A stretch of 64,000 bases of DNA from Maylandia zebra (GCF_041146795.1 NC_135175.1:31437075-31501074); one strand, 5' to 3'; shown: positions 20,866-31,637, numbered from the stretch's first letter. Numbers and translations are program-made. Notes: a model not told the origin generated them from the letters alone.

Positions 20866-21299
20866 ATGGCAACTGCCTCAATGCTACCCGAAATTGAAGC
20901 TCCCCCACCCTCATTCAGATCTGGTGTTTGGAACTGTCTTGATTTTCATGTGAAGCATGACCCTGATGGTAAGCGCGTCATGGACAAAAGTAAAACAGTA
21001 TGTCGGCTGTGCCACGGAATGCTCAATTGGTGGGAACTAGTGTGTTAGCGCAGTTAGCTTGTTAATGTGTTGACGCCGTCCAGCCCCACGCACGGGGCGA
21101 TCCATGGTAACTCGTTAAGGGAGATTTGTGGCGTTAACGTCATTTTAACGAGATTAACGCTGACAGCACTAGTGGGAACACAATGAATATGACTACACAT
21201 TTATGCCGACATCATCCTAGTGCAAAGACAAGTGGAAGCAGACAAAAACAACAAGCACGCATGCCACAAACTTTACAGAGTGATTTAGACAGCTGTTAG
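20866..21299 (+). pseudogene. BED-finger exon of a hAT transposase, interrupted by a MITE
   Basis: The frame starts MATASMLPEIEAPPPSFRSG and continues VWNCLDFHVKHDPDGK and KTVCRLCHGML, the first half of a BED zinc finger. After a 134-bp insertion the second half reads NTMNMTTHLCRHHPSAKTSG and ends DSC-stop at 21297-21299. BED fingers bind DNA at the N terminus of hAT transposases. Even with the insertion removed a small frameshift remains at the join. The catalytic and dimerisation parts are absent. A hAT right end (GTATCGTTGCACTCCTA) lies at 21627-21643. Confidence 0.65.
21038..21171. mobile_element. 134-bp hAT MITE with exact 8-bp target duplication
   Basis: Begins TAGTGTGTTAGCGCAGTTAG and ends GTTAACGCTGACAGCACTA, flanked by GTGGGAAC at 21030-21037 and 21172-21179. 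The ends are imperfect inverted repeats (TAGTGYTG..). It splits the BED exon. Confidence 0.8.
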
Positions 21300-21960
21300 C
21301 ACATGATTCTCCTTATAGGGACCTGATATGTTTAATATGCTGCTGAGAATATAGCCAGAAGAAGAGTATAGTATAGCTTTTATTTTGGAAAGAGCCATTT
21401 CTCTGTAATAAACTCTCTTTCCAAAGATGAGTGATTCCTCAATCAGATTTATTTATTTATTTTTTGTTGTTTCAGCAACATTAAATTTAAAAACTGTACT
21501 TTTGAGTTAAAATATATATTTATAATTTTAATAAATGACAAATTAAAAAGGCATGAAAATTTTTGTCTCTAAAAAAATATTGAACCGTGAACCAAAGTAT
21601 CGAACCGACTGAACTGTGAATTTTGTGTATCGTTGCACTCCTAGTGTGAGGTAAAAGTGCTACAATGAAAAACATTTCAAGAAAATGTAAAATAAATGTA
21701 TTCCAGGATAAAACACAGCTGTCTTTGTCTTGTGCAAATCGTTGTGTCGGCTCACTGGGCATTTGATTCCAATAACAGGCCTCAGTCTCTCCTGCTACTG
21801 GTCTGCCATACTGCTAAATTTGGTATCGGTGCTCAAACCTTTTGTGTCTGTTTGCCCACCTCGGGAAGCAAAAATTTGTTTTTTTGTCAGATGAACATAT
21901 GAGACACTTTGACTCTTCAGTGCAGTGTGGAGCCTAACAAAGATCTGTTTTGTGTCCCAG

Positions 21961-22063
21961 CTGATCAGCAGGAGAAGAGTCTGACGGAGCAGCAGAGGAA
22001 CATTTTCAGCTACTTGGACTCAGCTCAGCCACTACAGAGGAAACAATGAGCTCAACACAGAAG
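21961..22063 (+). CDS. Zinc-finger gene B, exon 2 with start codon (coding 22046-22063)
   Basis: Follows a TGTGTCCCAG acceptor and ends CAG AAG before GTGACA at 22064. The ATG at 22046 has A at -3 and is the first in-frame start after an in-frame TGA at 21962. It gives MSSTQK and joins in phase 0 to DQHGARSQ in exon 3. The same exon in gene C (50406-50511) differs by a 3-bp insertion and one substitution, leaving MSSTQK intact. The exon is cut off from its downstream exon by 6.1 kb of transposons. Confidence 0.6.
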
Positions 22064-22076
22064 GTGACAGACAGAG

Positions 22077-22569
22077 CAGGGCGATATGACCAAAAATATT
22101 TATCACGATATACATTTGAAAATTTGCGATAACAATACAACTGACGATATAATTGACACTAGACAAAATACTTTACAACTGCACAACTTTATTAGTGCAA
22201 AAAAACCCATCAATGTATTTTTACTTAAACAAGCAGCTGTTTTTTATGTGTATTAAAGTTATATAAAAATGTAACAGTGCAAATACAAATGCCTTGGAGC
22301 AAATGTCAGCCAATTTCCTCTGGAAAATCCTTTTGGTTAAACTCTCAGCAAGCAATTTGCATTTGCACTGTTAAATTTTTATATAACTTTAATGCACATA
22401 AAAAAACAGCTGCTTGTTTAAGTGAAAATACATTGATGGGATTTTTTGCACTAATAAAGTTGTGCAGTTGTAAAGTATTTTGTCTCGCCTCAATTATATC
22501 GTCAGTTATATCGTTATCACAAATTTTCAAATGTATATCGTGATAAATATTTTTGGTCATATCGCCCTG
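22077..22569. mobile_element. Foldback hAT-type MITE, 13 bp after the exon 2 donor
   Basis: CAGGGCGATATGACCAAAAA at the left is repeated inverted as TTTTTGGTCATATCGCCCTG at the right; most of the 493 bp folds into one long hairpin. CAG..CTG ends point to hAT. The orthologous copy in gene C is 50525-51402 and contains another MITE. Confidence 0.8.
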
Positions 22570-23496
22570 CTCTACTTTCATGTGTTACTGTTTAGGCTTA
22601 AATAGGTTTGATGTTTGGTGCCTTTTTCTTAATGTAAAAAAACCCTCAGGTTACAATCAGACATTTTTCTTCACTGAACCAAGCTGGTCATTTTACCAGC
22701 TCAGCTCTAATTCATATGACAGATAATTTATGGTATAAACATCTAGATGATGGGAAAGTGGTATTCTTGGACTTTAGTGCTGCATTTGATTTGATAAATG
22801 ATGATCTTTTGATTGATAAACTAAAATGTTATGGATTTTCACCAGCTGCTTTGTGCTGGATGAAAAGTTATTTGGACAGAAGATAGCAGAAGGTTTATTG
22901 TAATGGTTATTTCTCAGTTATGAACTGCGGTTTACCCCAAGGCAGCTGCCTCGCTCCACTTCTCTATTCAGTTTTCACTGACGATCTGCAATATGTCTTG
23001 ACTTAATCTTGGGTATGCCAAAGATTCCACCTTGTTTTATTCAGCCAGTGACAATTCTGAACTGATCAGCGTGTCACAACAAAATTTGCTGAATGTGTTT
23101 GACTGGATAAGTAAAAACAACATGATTTTAAATGTATTTAAATCCAAATCTATGTTAATTACAGTGGGGCAAAAAAGTATTTAGTCAGCCACCGATTGTG
23201 CAAGTTCCCCCACCTAAAATGATGACAGAGGTCAGTAATTTGCACCAGAGGTACACTTCAACTGTGAGAGACAGAATGTGAAAAAAAAAGAATTTATTCG
23301 TAAATCAGGGTGGAAAATAAGTATTTGGTCACCTCAAACATGGAAAATCTCTGGCTCTCACAGACCTGTAACGTCTTCTGTAAGACGCTTTTCTGTCCAC
23401 CACTCGTTACCTGTATGAATGGCACCTGTTTGAACTCATCATCTGTATAAAAGACACCTGTCCACAGCCTCAAACAGTCAGACTCCAAACTCCGCC

Positions 23497-23640
23497 ATGG
23501 CCAAGACCAAAGAGCTTTCGAAGGACACCAGGAAAAGTATTGTAGACCTGCACCAGACTGGGAAGAGTGAATCTACAATAGGCAAGCAGCTTGGTGTGAA
23601 AAAATCAACTGTGGGAGCAATCATCAGAAAATGGAAGACA

Positions 23641-23676
<36 letters not shown>

Positions 23677-26179
23677 ACTTTTCATACAAAAAAAATGTAG
23701 CACAAAGTGCTTTACATAGTTAAAAGCAGCCCACCCCACCCTCCAACTCACTCCCAACACTCTCAATACACATATATCCCCCCCCCACACACACACACAC
23801 ACGCACACACTTAAAGAGTAAAAATTGGGCTGGGCTCGCATGAGCCAAGTGAGGAAACACTATAACAGGGAGCCGTCTGCACCGGGAGCCAGTCACAGAC
23901 CGCAGCCTCCAGGCTGGGCACACAGCAGGAGGGAGGCCAAGGAGCCCCCCAGCCAGGCTGAGAGGACCCCCAGAGACCCAGCAGCCACGGTCAATCACAG
24001 CCCCGGTGCAGAGAGCGCCCTCCGAGGAAACACTGGAGATATGACACAATACGATATATTCAGGGTAAAATGATAAAATAAATAAGAACAGGATACAATA
24101 TAAATATCAATAGAGTAAGAAGATTAAAAAATGAATAAGAATAAAATCAAAAAATATTAGGTAAATCCTAAATTAATAATAGAATAACAGGATAGAATAA
24201 ATAAGCATAAAATAAATAAACGCTAAGTAAAAGCTAAATTAAAAAGGTGGGTCTTGAGCCTGTTCTTAAAAACATGTACGTTCTCTGCGGCCCTGAGCTC
24301 CTCCGGCAGGCTGTTCCACAGACGAGGACCATACCACTGAAAAGCTGCCTCTCCGTGAGTATGTGTCCTGACTTTAGGGACAATCAAAAGGCCAGTACCA
24401 GAGGACCTCAGGGTCCGTGAGGGTTCGTATGGTAAAAGCAGATCTGAGAGATAAGAAGGCCCAAGACCATTAAGACATTTAAAAACCAATAAAAGAACTT
24501 TAAAATCGATCCTGAAACACACGGGGAGCCAGTGCAGCGATTCTAAAACCGGTGTAATGTGGGCCCGCCCTCTGGTCTTCGTCAGCACACGAGCTGCCGA
24601 GTTTTGCAAAAGTTGTAAAGTTGAAATATTCTTCTTAGGAAGACCAGAGAGCAGGGCATTACAGTAATCAATGCGACTGGTAATGAAAGCATGCATCAGC
24701 ATCTCCGTGTTGGCCCGAGAGAGAATAGGGCGGACTCTGGCTATATTTTTTAGATGATAAAATCCAATTTTGGTTACATGTTTAACATGTGGGATAAAAC
24801 CAAGCTCGGAGTCGAAAATAACACCCAGGTTTTTCACTTGTAGCGAAGGACATAGTGAAAATGCCTCTAATTTAGACAAGAGTTTCTCTCTCTGGGCCTC
24901 AGGACCGACGATTAAAACTTCAGTCTTGTCCTGGTTAAGCTGTAAAAAGTTTTCTGCCATCCAAGATCGTATATCTAAGATACAGTTAAAAAGGGCATCC
25001 ATTGGTCTGGTGTCATCAGGAGACACGGAGATGTACAGCTGCGTGTCATCAGCGTAACTGTGGAAGTTCACTCCATGCCTCCTGATGACACTGCCGAGAG
25101 GGAGCATATACAAATTAAAAAGTACAGGGCCTAGAACCGACCCTTGAGGCACACCACATGTCATTTTATGGATCTTAGAGGAGCATGTATCCATACTCAC
25201 CATAAAAGATCTGTCAGAGAGATAGGAAGTGAACCAGTTGTGTACAGCACCAGAGAGGCCCACCATGTGTTTCAATCTGTTTAAAAGAATAGCGTGGACA
25301 TACAAGACCACTGATAACCTCCCACGATCTGGGGCTCCACGCAAGATCTCATCCCGTGGGGTCAAAATGATCATGAGAACGGTGAGCAAAGATCCCAGAA
25401 CCACACGGGGGGACCTGGTGAATGACCTGCAGAGAGCTGGGACCAAAGTAACAAAGGTCACCATCAGTAACACACTACAACGGCAGGGAATCAAATCCCG
25501 CAGTGCCAGACGTGTTCCGCTGCTGAAGCCAGTGCATGTCCAGGCCCGTCTGAAGTTTGCCAGAGAGCACATGGATGATACAGCAGAGGATTGGGAGAAT
25601 GTCATGTGGTCAGATGAAACCAAAGTAGAACTTTTTGGTATAAACTCAACTCGTCGTGTTTGGAGGACGAAGAATACTGAGTTGCATCCCAAGAACACCA
25701 TACCTACTGTGAAGCATGGGGGTGGAAACATCATGCTATGGGGCTGTTTTTCCGCCAAGGGGACAGGACGACTGATCCGTGTTAAGGACAGAATGAATGG
25801 GGCCATGTATCGTGAGATTTTGAGCCAAAACCTCCTTCCATCAGTGAGAACTTTGAAGATGAAACGAGGCTGGGTCTTCCAACATGACAATGATCCAAAA
25901 CACACCGCCCGGGCAACAAAGGAGTGGCTCCGTAAGAAGCATTTGAAAGTCCTGGAGTGGCCTAGCCAGTCTCCAGACCTCAACCCCATAGAAAATCTGT
26001 GGCGGGAGTTGAAAGTCCGTGTTGCTCGGCGACAGCCCCAAAACATCACTGCTCTCGAGAAGATCTGCATGGAGGAATGGGCCAAAATACCAGCTACTGT
26101 GTGTGCAAACCTGGTAAAGACCTATAGTAAACGTTTGACCTCTGTTATTGCCAACAAAGGTTATGTTAGAAAGTATTGA
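23497..26179 (+). pseudogene. Tc1 transposase, open but split by an L2 insertion
   Basis: The start ATG at 23497 gives [20 protein letters not shown] (first helix-turn-helix) and runs to KWKT at 23640. The frame resumes [20 protein letters not shown] at 25301 and ends after GYVRKY with TGA at 26177-26179. The two parts have 48 and 292 codons, 340 in all, the family's usual length. Catalytic residues are visible: D in [13 protein letters not shown] in [11 protein letters not shown] and E in [11 protein letters not shown], spaced as DD34E. An HTH-to-catalytic linker with a GRPR-like basic patch is present. No stop or frameshift other than the L2 insertion was seen. The enzyme cuts and pastes its own element at TA sites in the nucleus. 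Confidence 0.9.
23641..25300 (-). mobile_element. L2 LINE, 5' truncated, inserted in the Tc1 transposase
   Basis: The left edge is (TCAA)n followed by TTTATTTATAAAGCACTTTT, the reverse of an L2 3' end. The minus-strand frame from about 25290 to 24223 is open: [40 protein letters not shown] (motif B), YADDTQLYIS (motif C), NFLQLNQDKTEVL and the C-terminal GRAHITPVLESLHWLPV..PSYLSDLL. The N-terminal endonuclease is missing. The long, uninterrupted frame suggests recent insertion. A longer apparent frame upstream to 26085 is only antisense of the Tc1 transposase. Confidence 0.9.
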
Positions 26180-27050
26180 GTTGTATTTTTGTTATTGACC
26201 AAATACTTATTTTCCACCCTGATTTACGAATAAATTCTTTACAAATCCTACCATGTGGATTCATGGATTTTTTTTTTTCACATTCTGTCTCTCACAGTTG
26301 ACGTGTACCTCTGGTGCAAATTACTGACCTCTGTCATCATTTTAAGTGGGGGAACTTGCACAATCGGTGGCTGACTAAATACTTTTTTGCCCCACTGTAG
26401 AAGCAGATTAGTCAACAGCCCACAACTGAGTCTTTCCATAGCCAGTGTTAGAAATCGTCACCCAGATGAAACTACTCGGCATTACCATAAATCACCACCT
26501 TTCATGGTCTCAGCACATCAATTGTTTTTAAGAAAATGGGACAAGGCATAGCTATGGCTATGAAATGCTCTTTCTGTATCACTTCTTCAATTATGAAAGA
26601 TGTCATTAATGCACTAGTAATGTCTCATCTGGAGTATTGTTCAATCATTTGGTCAGCAGCTAATAAGACAGATCTTAACAGACTTCAGTTAGTCCAGAAT
26701 AAAGCGTCCAGATTAGTGTTAAGATGTTCATACTATACTAATATTGATAAAATGCATAATCAACTTTCTTGGCTTCCTGTACAGACTAAAATATTCTATG
26801 GCTTACTTGTATTTATAAAGAAAGCAATTCTGTTAAACACACCACATTTATTTCTGCTCAGCTGCAGTATCCAGATGAAATACATAATCATATTACACAG
26901 TTTTCAACAAACTGCAATTTAGTAAATGCTCGAGTTAAAAGTAACTTTTTGTAAAACTGTTACATTTAGAGCAACGTTTAAGTGGAATAAATTGCCTTAT
27001 AAAAATTAGAGAATTATTCAAACTATTCAAAACTTCAATGAACACTTAAC

Positions 27051-27552
27051 TATGGAAGCCCGTTTCCGCCACTAAAAAAAAAAAAAAAAGGATCCATAAC
27101 TCGAAATTTCGAGTTAGCGCTGCCAATCAGTAATCTATGTGAATGACGTCATTTCCTCGTTACCCGGAAGCTGAAGCCCTCAGCTACAAATGCTACAACT
27201 AAGCTAACGGTAGTACATCCAGTCGTGAATGCACAGATTGCTGAGTGTTTTCAGCCTGGCTTCACAAATGATGAAATCCCTGTGTTATTAGCTGAATCAC
27301 ATGGTGTTACTATCAGCAAACGTACTCGCGAAAGCGCCAATTTGTTGGGATCCGTTTTTGAGTGCACGTTCCTCTGCCATGTGCTTCCGGGTAACAAGAA
27401 AGCGACCTCATTCACCTATATTTTTGATTGGCAGGGCTAACTCGAAGTTTCGAGTTACTTTTCTCAAAATTTCGAGTTATATTTCTCAAAATTTCATCTT
27501 ATGGATACTAGCTGTTTTGTTTTTATTTAGTGGCGGAAACGGGCTTCCATAC
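27051..27552. mobile_element. DNA transposon with TATGGAAGCCCGTTTCCGCC inverted ends
   Basis: TATGGAAGCCCGTTTCCGCC at the left mirrors GGCGGAAACGGGCTTCCATA at the right. The flanks share ACTTAA. Inside, 27225-27340 reads NAQIAECFQPGFTNDEIPVL then AESHGVTISKRT, similar to the helix-turn-helix start of fish integrase-core-like transposon proteins; the rest is missing. Palindromic words AACTCGAAATTTCGAGTT and several AAATTTCGAGTTA copies lie near both ends. A truncated copy is at 55049-55154. Confidence 0.6.
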
Positions 27553-28199
27553 TTAAAAGCCGATTCACAGAGCTTTTAGTTGTTGTAAATATTGTAAGAG
27601 ATGATTTGTTTTTGAAATTTGTGTAATGTGCCTGAATGTTATTGATATTATTATTATATTGTTATTATTGATTGCTTATATTTTAACAATTGTGAAACCT
27701 CACTGTGGATGTAAGAGCCAAATTATGCGGATATCTTGAATCCACTTTATTGTATAATATTTTATGGGATTGTATTTGACGGAAGATGAGCAACATCTGT
27801 TGTGGAAGCTAATGGGGTTCTTTTTAAATAAACAAAAATACGATTTAATATCACTGAATAATTATGTATAAATCTATAAAAATTAAAGAAATATGTAATA
27901 GGAAACTACACTATAATATAAATTATAAAATAATATAAAAGTGTGTGTGCATGTGCGCGTGCAATCAGGAGGGATGGGCATGATTTTAGTGTTTGAACAG
28001 TCATGAATTATTTTTAACAGCGGGTTGGATGTAATGTGTTAGAACTACCAGCAGGTGGGGATAAGAGACCTTTAAGGTGCTTGGTGCCACACTCCACCTT
28101 CAGGTTTAAAACTAGTGTTAATGGAGGGAGTTTGAAGGTTGAGTTTGTTCCACGACTGCATTTCACTCACTGCCTCTGTTTGTATCTCTGTCACTGCAG
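27553..28199. other. LINE 3' UTR and last part of gene B intron 2
   Basis: 27553-27790 is the 3' UTR of the LINE begun at 22625 (TGTGGATGTAAGAGCC region). From about 27990 on, the sequence is the ancestral intron shared with gene C (56325-56554), ending in TATCTCTGTCACTGCAG, the acceptor of exon 3. Confidence 0.6.
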
Positions 28200-29789
28200 G
28201 ACCAACATGGAGCGAGAAGTCAGCGCTCTCAGGAGGCCGACAAACCTCACAGAAGAAAGAGAGAGAAAACATACACCTGTGACGAGTGTGGGAAGGATTT
28301 TACTTTAAAGGGTCATCTAAAACAGCATCAGGTCATCCACACTGGAGAGAGACCGTTCAGCTGTGACTTGTGTGGAAAGTCTTTTTCCTGGAAGGAATCC
28401 CTAAAACAACACCATCTCATCCACAGTGGAGTTAAAGCGTACAGCTGTGATCAGTGTGGCAGAGCTTTTACTCAAAGTGGCCACTTACAGAGGCATCTAG
28501 TTACCCACTCTGGAATTAAGGCATACAGCTGTGACATCTGTGGAAAAACTTTCAGCCAGCAAGAGCACAGAAATATACACCTACGCATTCACACCAGACA
28601 TGATGTGTACTGCTGTGAACAGTGTGGCAAAGAGTTTACAACAGGCTCACAGTTACAACAACACATGTTTATCCACACTGAGGAGAGACGTTATAAATGT
28701 GACCTGTGTGAGAAGACTTTTAAAGCTCCACATTACCTGAGACGACACCAACAGATCCACACCAGAAAGAGACTCTACAAGTGCAGTTACTGTGAGGTAT
28801 GTATTTATATTGTTATCTTGTCATTTTAGCCTGACTGTTTGGAACAACTCTGCTCATTAAACTGTGTTAGCATGTTAGCAATTCTACTGCATGGAAAAGC
28901 AGCTCTGAGTGATTATTCAGATTTTCATTTCAGTTATGATTTTAGTATTACTGTAGTATTATGGTGGTAGTATTGTAGTTATTGCAGCCCAGTAAACTGT
29001 GTTAACTGAAACAGTCAAATGTAATTGGACGTCTGCAGAGATGCTCTTTATTTCAGGCGACGTTCAGGATAAAAGTGTTGAAGGACTGACTTACACTGTC
29101 TTTGTGTCTTTGTTTAGAAGCAGAGCGACACAGATGGATCCAGTTCTCAACCCTGTCATCACTGTGGTGGTGGGAAAGATTTTCGTTGTGACCTTTGTGG
29201 AAAAACTTTCAGTCAGCAAGCCACCCTAAAAAGACATCAACGTAGACACACTGGAGACAAACTGCAATACTGCAAAGAATGTGGGAGAAGCTTCACCACA
29301 TCAACTGAGTTAAAACAACATGAACTGATTCACAGTGGGGTTAAAAAGCACCTCTGTGATCAGTGTGGGTCATCCTTCACCACTGCATGGGAGCTTAAAT
29401 CACACAAACGAGTCCACACAGGAGAGAAACCATACAAGTGCAGACACTGTGACAAAAGCTTCTCACAGTCAAATGGTCGTAACAATCATGAACGTACACA
29501 CATGGAAGGAAACTACAGCTGTGACCAGTGTGACAAGAGCTTCAGGAATCTCAGTTCATACTCCAAACACAAACGATCCCACGTTACTAATAAACTGTTT
29601 CACTGTTACCAATGTGCCCAAACATTCACCTCATTGTCTGCTCTGTGCAAACATCAGCGTGATCACTCAGGGCTGAAATCACTCTCATCACTGGATCACA
29701 GTGAATCTGAAGAGACAGAAAGATCCTCTGGTTTCAGTGTCAGACTCAAAAAGCTTGAGATCAGGCTCCACAGAGTTCAGATAGAATAA
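28200..29789 (+). CDS. C2H2 zinc-finger gene B, exons 3 and 4
   Basis: Exon 3 is 28200-28796 (199 codons, after CACTGCAG; donor GAG|GTATGT). Exon 4 is 29118-29789 (after TTTGTTTAG; stop TAA at 29787-29789). With MSSTQK from exon 2 the protein has about 428 residues. Exon 3 starts with a basic linker (DQHGARSQRSQEADKPHRRK), a possible nuclear localisation signal, then six fingers from CDECGKDF to CDLCEKTF, then an incomplete finger CSYCE. Exon 4 begins KQSDTDGSSSQPCHHCGG, then six fingers and a basic tail. All twelve fingers keep C-x2-C, F, L and H-x3-H; linkers HTGERPF and HSGVKAY are near the TGEKP type. It is probably a sequence-specific nuclear DNA-binding protein. No KRAB, SCAN, BTB or FiNZ-like region is evident. 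The target is unknown. Confidence 0.92.
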
Positions 29790-30134
29790 TTTAAACTTGT
29801 GTTGAACTGAACTGGTTGCTGGGCTGAACTTCTACATAATACAGATTTACATGGGATCTTATTTTCTGTCGTTTTACTGAGTCAGTTTTGTCCTTTTTTC
29901 TCTGTCCGGGGGCCCGTTCTTCGTACGTCGCTCACTACATCCAAGATCAAATGACACATCCAAGACCAAACCATCGCGCTAACCGTGAGCTCGCTAATCC
30001 GGTTCCCCGAACACACCTGCCGTTGACGATTAGTACAGCTGGACGCAGTAATGTGACATCACTGGGTGTCGTAAAAGGGGCTACGCATCGATAGTAGAAA
30101 CATTGATCGGCAACCCGCTGATTGGTCAGCGAAA

Positions 30135-30299
30135 ATGTCGAAGGAGCGCGCTCAGTATTGTTCGGCAGCAGAGCAAGAACTCTTGATTGAGGGATTTCAG
30201 GAGTTTCAGAGTTTAATTAAAACGCAAGGGAACACTGCAAAGGCTGCAAAAGCAAGGAGAGAGGGCTGGCAGAAAGTTGCTGACAAATTAAACTCGTAG
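30135..30299 (+). CDS. Harbinger Myb/SANT-like protein, first exon (unit B)
   Basis: Fifty-four open codons from ATG 30135: SAAEQELLIEGFQEFQSLIK and ARREGWQKVADKLNS show the Myb/SANT-like helices. A donor CTC|GTAGGT lies at the end; if it is not used, TAG stops translation. No later exon is recognised. The left arm of the Harbinger element supplies its promoter. Confidence 0.5.
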   Translation: MSKERAQYCSAAEQELLIEGFQEFQSLIKTQGNTAKAAKARREGWQKVADKLNS

Positions 30300-30305
30300 G
30301 TGATT

Positions 30306-30530
30306 TAATAATAATAATAATAATAATAATAATAGATTGGATTTATATAGCGCTTTCCAAGGCACCCAAAGCGCTTTACAATGCCACTATTCAGTCACTC
30401 TCACATTCACACACTGGTGGAAGCAGCTACGGTTGTAGCCACAGCTGCCCTGGGGCAGACTGACAGAAGCCAGGCTGCCATATCGCGCCATCGGCCCCTC
30501 CGGCCAACACCAGTAGGCGGTAGGGTAGAT
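30306..30530 (-). repeat. L2-type LINE 3' end inside Harbinger (unit B)
   Basis: (AATA)n then TTTATATAGCGCTTTCCAAG and ACACCAGTAGGCGGTAGGGT. Same insertion as 1829-2045, with a longer AATA run. Confidence 0.6.
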
Positions 30531-30689
30531 CTATCATATGACACGATATTATCCAATATTATATGGCATTATATTGTATTATAATATGTTATATTATATC
30601 CCCTTACACATTAGAGCCAGAACAGGACCCACTAGAACATGGGAACAAATAAAAGTGAAATACAGGAGTATTCTACAGAATGGTAATAT

Positions 30690-31019
30690 TTAGCTCTTAT
30701 ATTGCTTTTCGTCTCTTGGAAAGAGACCCTGTAATAGTCTGTTAGTTTGTTCATAACAGCAACCAAGAAAAGGGCAGAGCAAAAAAAGACAGGTGGTGGT
30801 CCTGCACCCCCTTGTCAACAAGTTGGTTAGGTAAATAATACCCTCACGGGAATATCGATATCTCTCAATGAGCACACTGTCGCGCTGAGCTGAAGGATCC
30901 TGTCTGTCCCGCAATATACGCTGAATTCTGAGGACTCTCCTTATCAATCTTGCACCTTCCTCAATGGGTTGGTTGCGTATACGGACAGGACATGGCTGCG
31001 ACAGGCTTCCCAAATCCAC
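30690..31019 (-). pseudogene. Harbinger transposase N-terminal fragment (unit B)
   Basis: Minus-strand frame with RILRDRQDPSAQRDSVLIER and YSREGIIYLTNLLTRGCR. It equals 2203-2532 except for a few residues. The C-terminal catalytic domain is lacking. Confidence 0.65.
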
Positions 31020-31637
31020 CTTCGCTTTTATAGCCGTGGTCTCTCATCTTGATTACACGGAGTGATTTACAATTACTACTCTGAAATATGAATTACATCT
31101 GTAATAATCACATACACGTAATAGAATGTTAATAGTACATTTCCCTTTTTTAGGAAATGACCTGTATGTATCTGTGTGAAATCAATAAAAGGATCAAGTG
31201 CTGCATTATCTTTAGTTACATTGATGTTATTTATTTATGGTGAAACAGTGGTGGAATATCGCTGTTGCTTTCGTATAAATGAAGCGGACATACCTGCATG
31301 GCCGCGATCTAATCCTGTTTACATAAAGTAAACCTGCTCCCGAGCAGGTTTATGCTTACGGCCCTGCTGCTATGACAGCAAGTCCCGGATGAGCTTCGGG
31401 GAACCGAACGATCCAGGATCACGTGAAATCGTCAACAATCAAATCCAGCTAACTTACTTAGCGAGGTACGAAGAACGGACCCCTGGTTTTGCTCGTCTGT
31501 AAATAATTGAAACTCAGTCAAATAGTTCATTGTTCTCCAGCAAAACGTTTTGGAAACTCATGTTTAACCTTTCAAACTCTGACATGTTTTAGCACACAAG
31601 GCTTCATCGGGGAGTTCACTCATGATTGGACCATGAG

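Larger units (their letters stand above)
23162..26397 (+). mobile_element. Tc1/mariner transposon with long inverted repeats and TA duplication
   Basis: CAGTGGGGCAAAAAAGTATT at the left and AATACTTTTTTGCCCCACTG at the right are the tips of inverted repeats of roughly 230 bp with an inner repeat starting near GGTGGAAAATAAGTATTTGG. TA flanks both sides (23160-23161 and 26398-26399). The empty site survives in gene C: ATGTTAAT-TA-GAAGCAGATT at 52890-52910. It is 3.24 kb long because an L2 fragment (23641-25300) is inserted; without it the element is about 1.58 kb, the normal size. Confidence 0.92.
22625..27050 (+). mobile_element. LINE reverse transcriptase (CR1/L2-group), interrupted (gene B intron 2)
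   Basis: Frames encode VVFLDFSAAFDLINDDLLID (palm motif A), NCGLPQGSCLAPLLYS (motif B), then after the YADD region SWISKNN-like DWISKNNMIL, and past the Tc1 insertion CITSSIMKDVINALVMSHLEYCSIIW and LQLVQNKASRLVLR. A few stops (e.g. DRR-stop-QK) show it is dead. The Tc1 element at 23162-26397 and the MITE at 27051-27552 sit in it; its 3' UTR continues at 27553-27790. The gene C copy is at 51430-56270. Confidence 0.75.
29908..31484. mobile_element. PIF/Harbinger transposon in the 3' UTR of gene B (both ends)
   Basis: The left end GGGGCCCGTTCTTCGTAC and right end GTACGAAGAACGGACCCC are inverted repeats. Gene C is uninterrupted here (CTCTGTCCTGGTTTTGC at 58512), giving the empty site. It contains a Myb-like exon on + and a transposase fragment on -, plus an L2 3' end. 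The target duplication is not clear because bases at the left junction differ between copies A and B. Confidence 0.8.

Noticed and set aside
24223-26085. A single 620-codon minus-strand frame
   Set aside because: Only the part from about 25290 down to 24223 is real L2 reverse transcriptase. The part above it is antisense of the Tc1 transposase and happens to be open.
28036-28308. 90-codon frame MLELPAGG.. across the exon 3 acceptor (also at 56391)
   Set aside because: It crosses the intron and reads the zinc-finger exon in the wrong frame; the ATG at 28207 is not in the finger frame.
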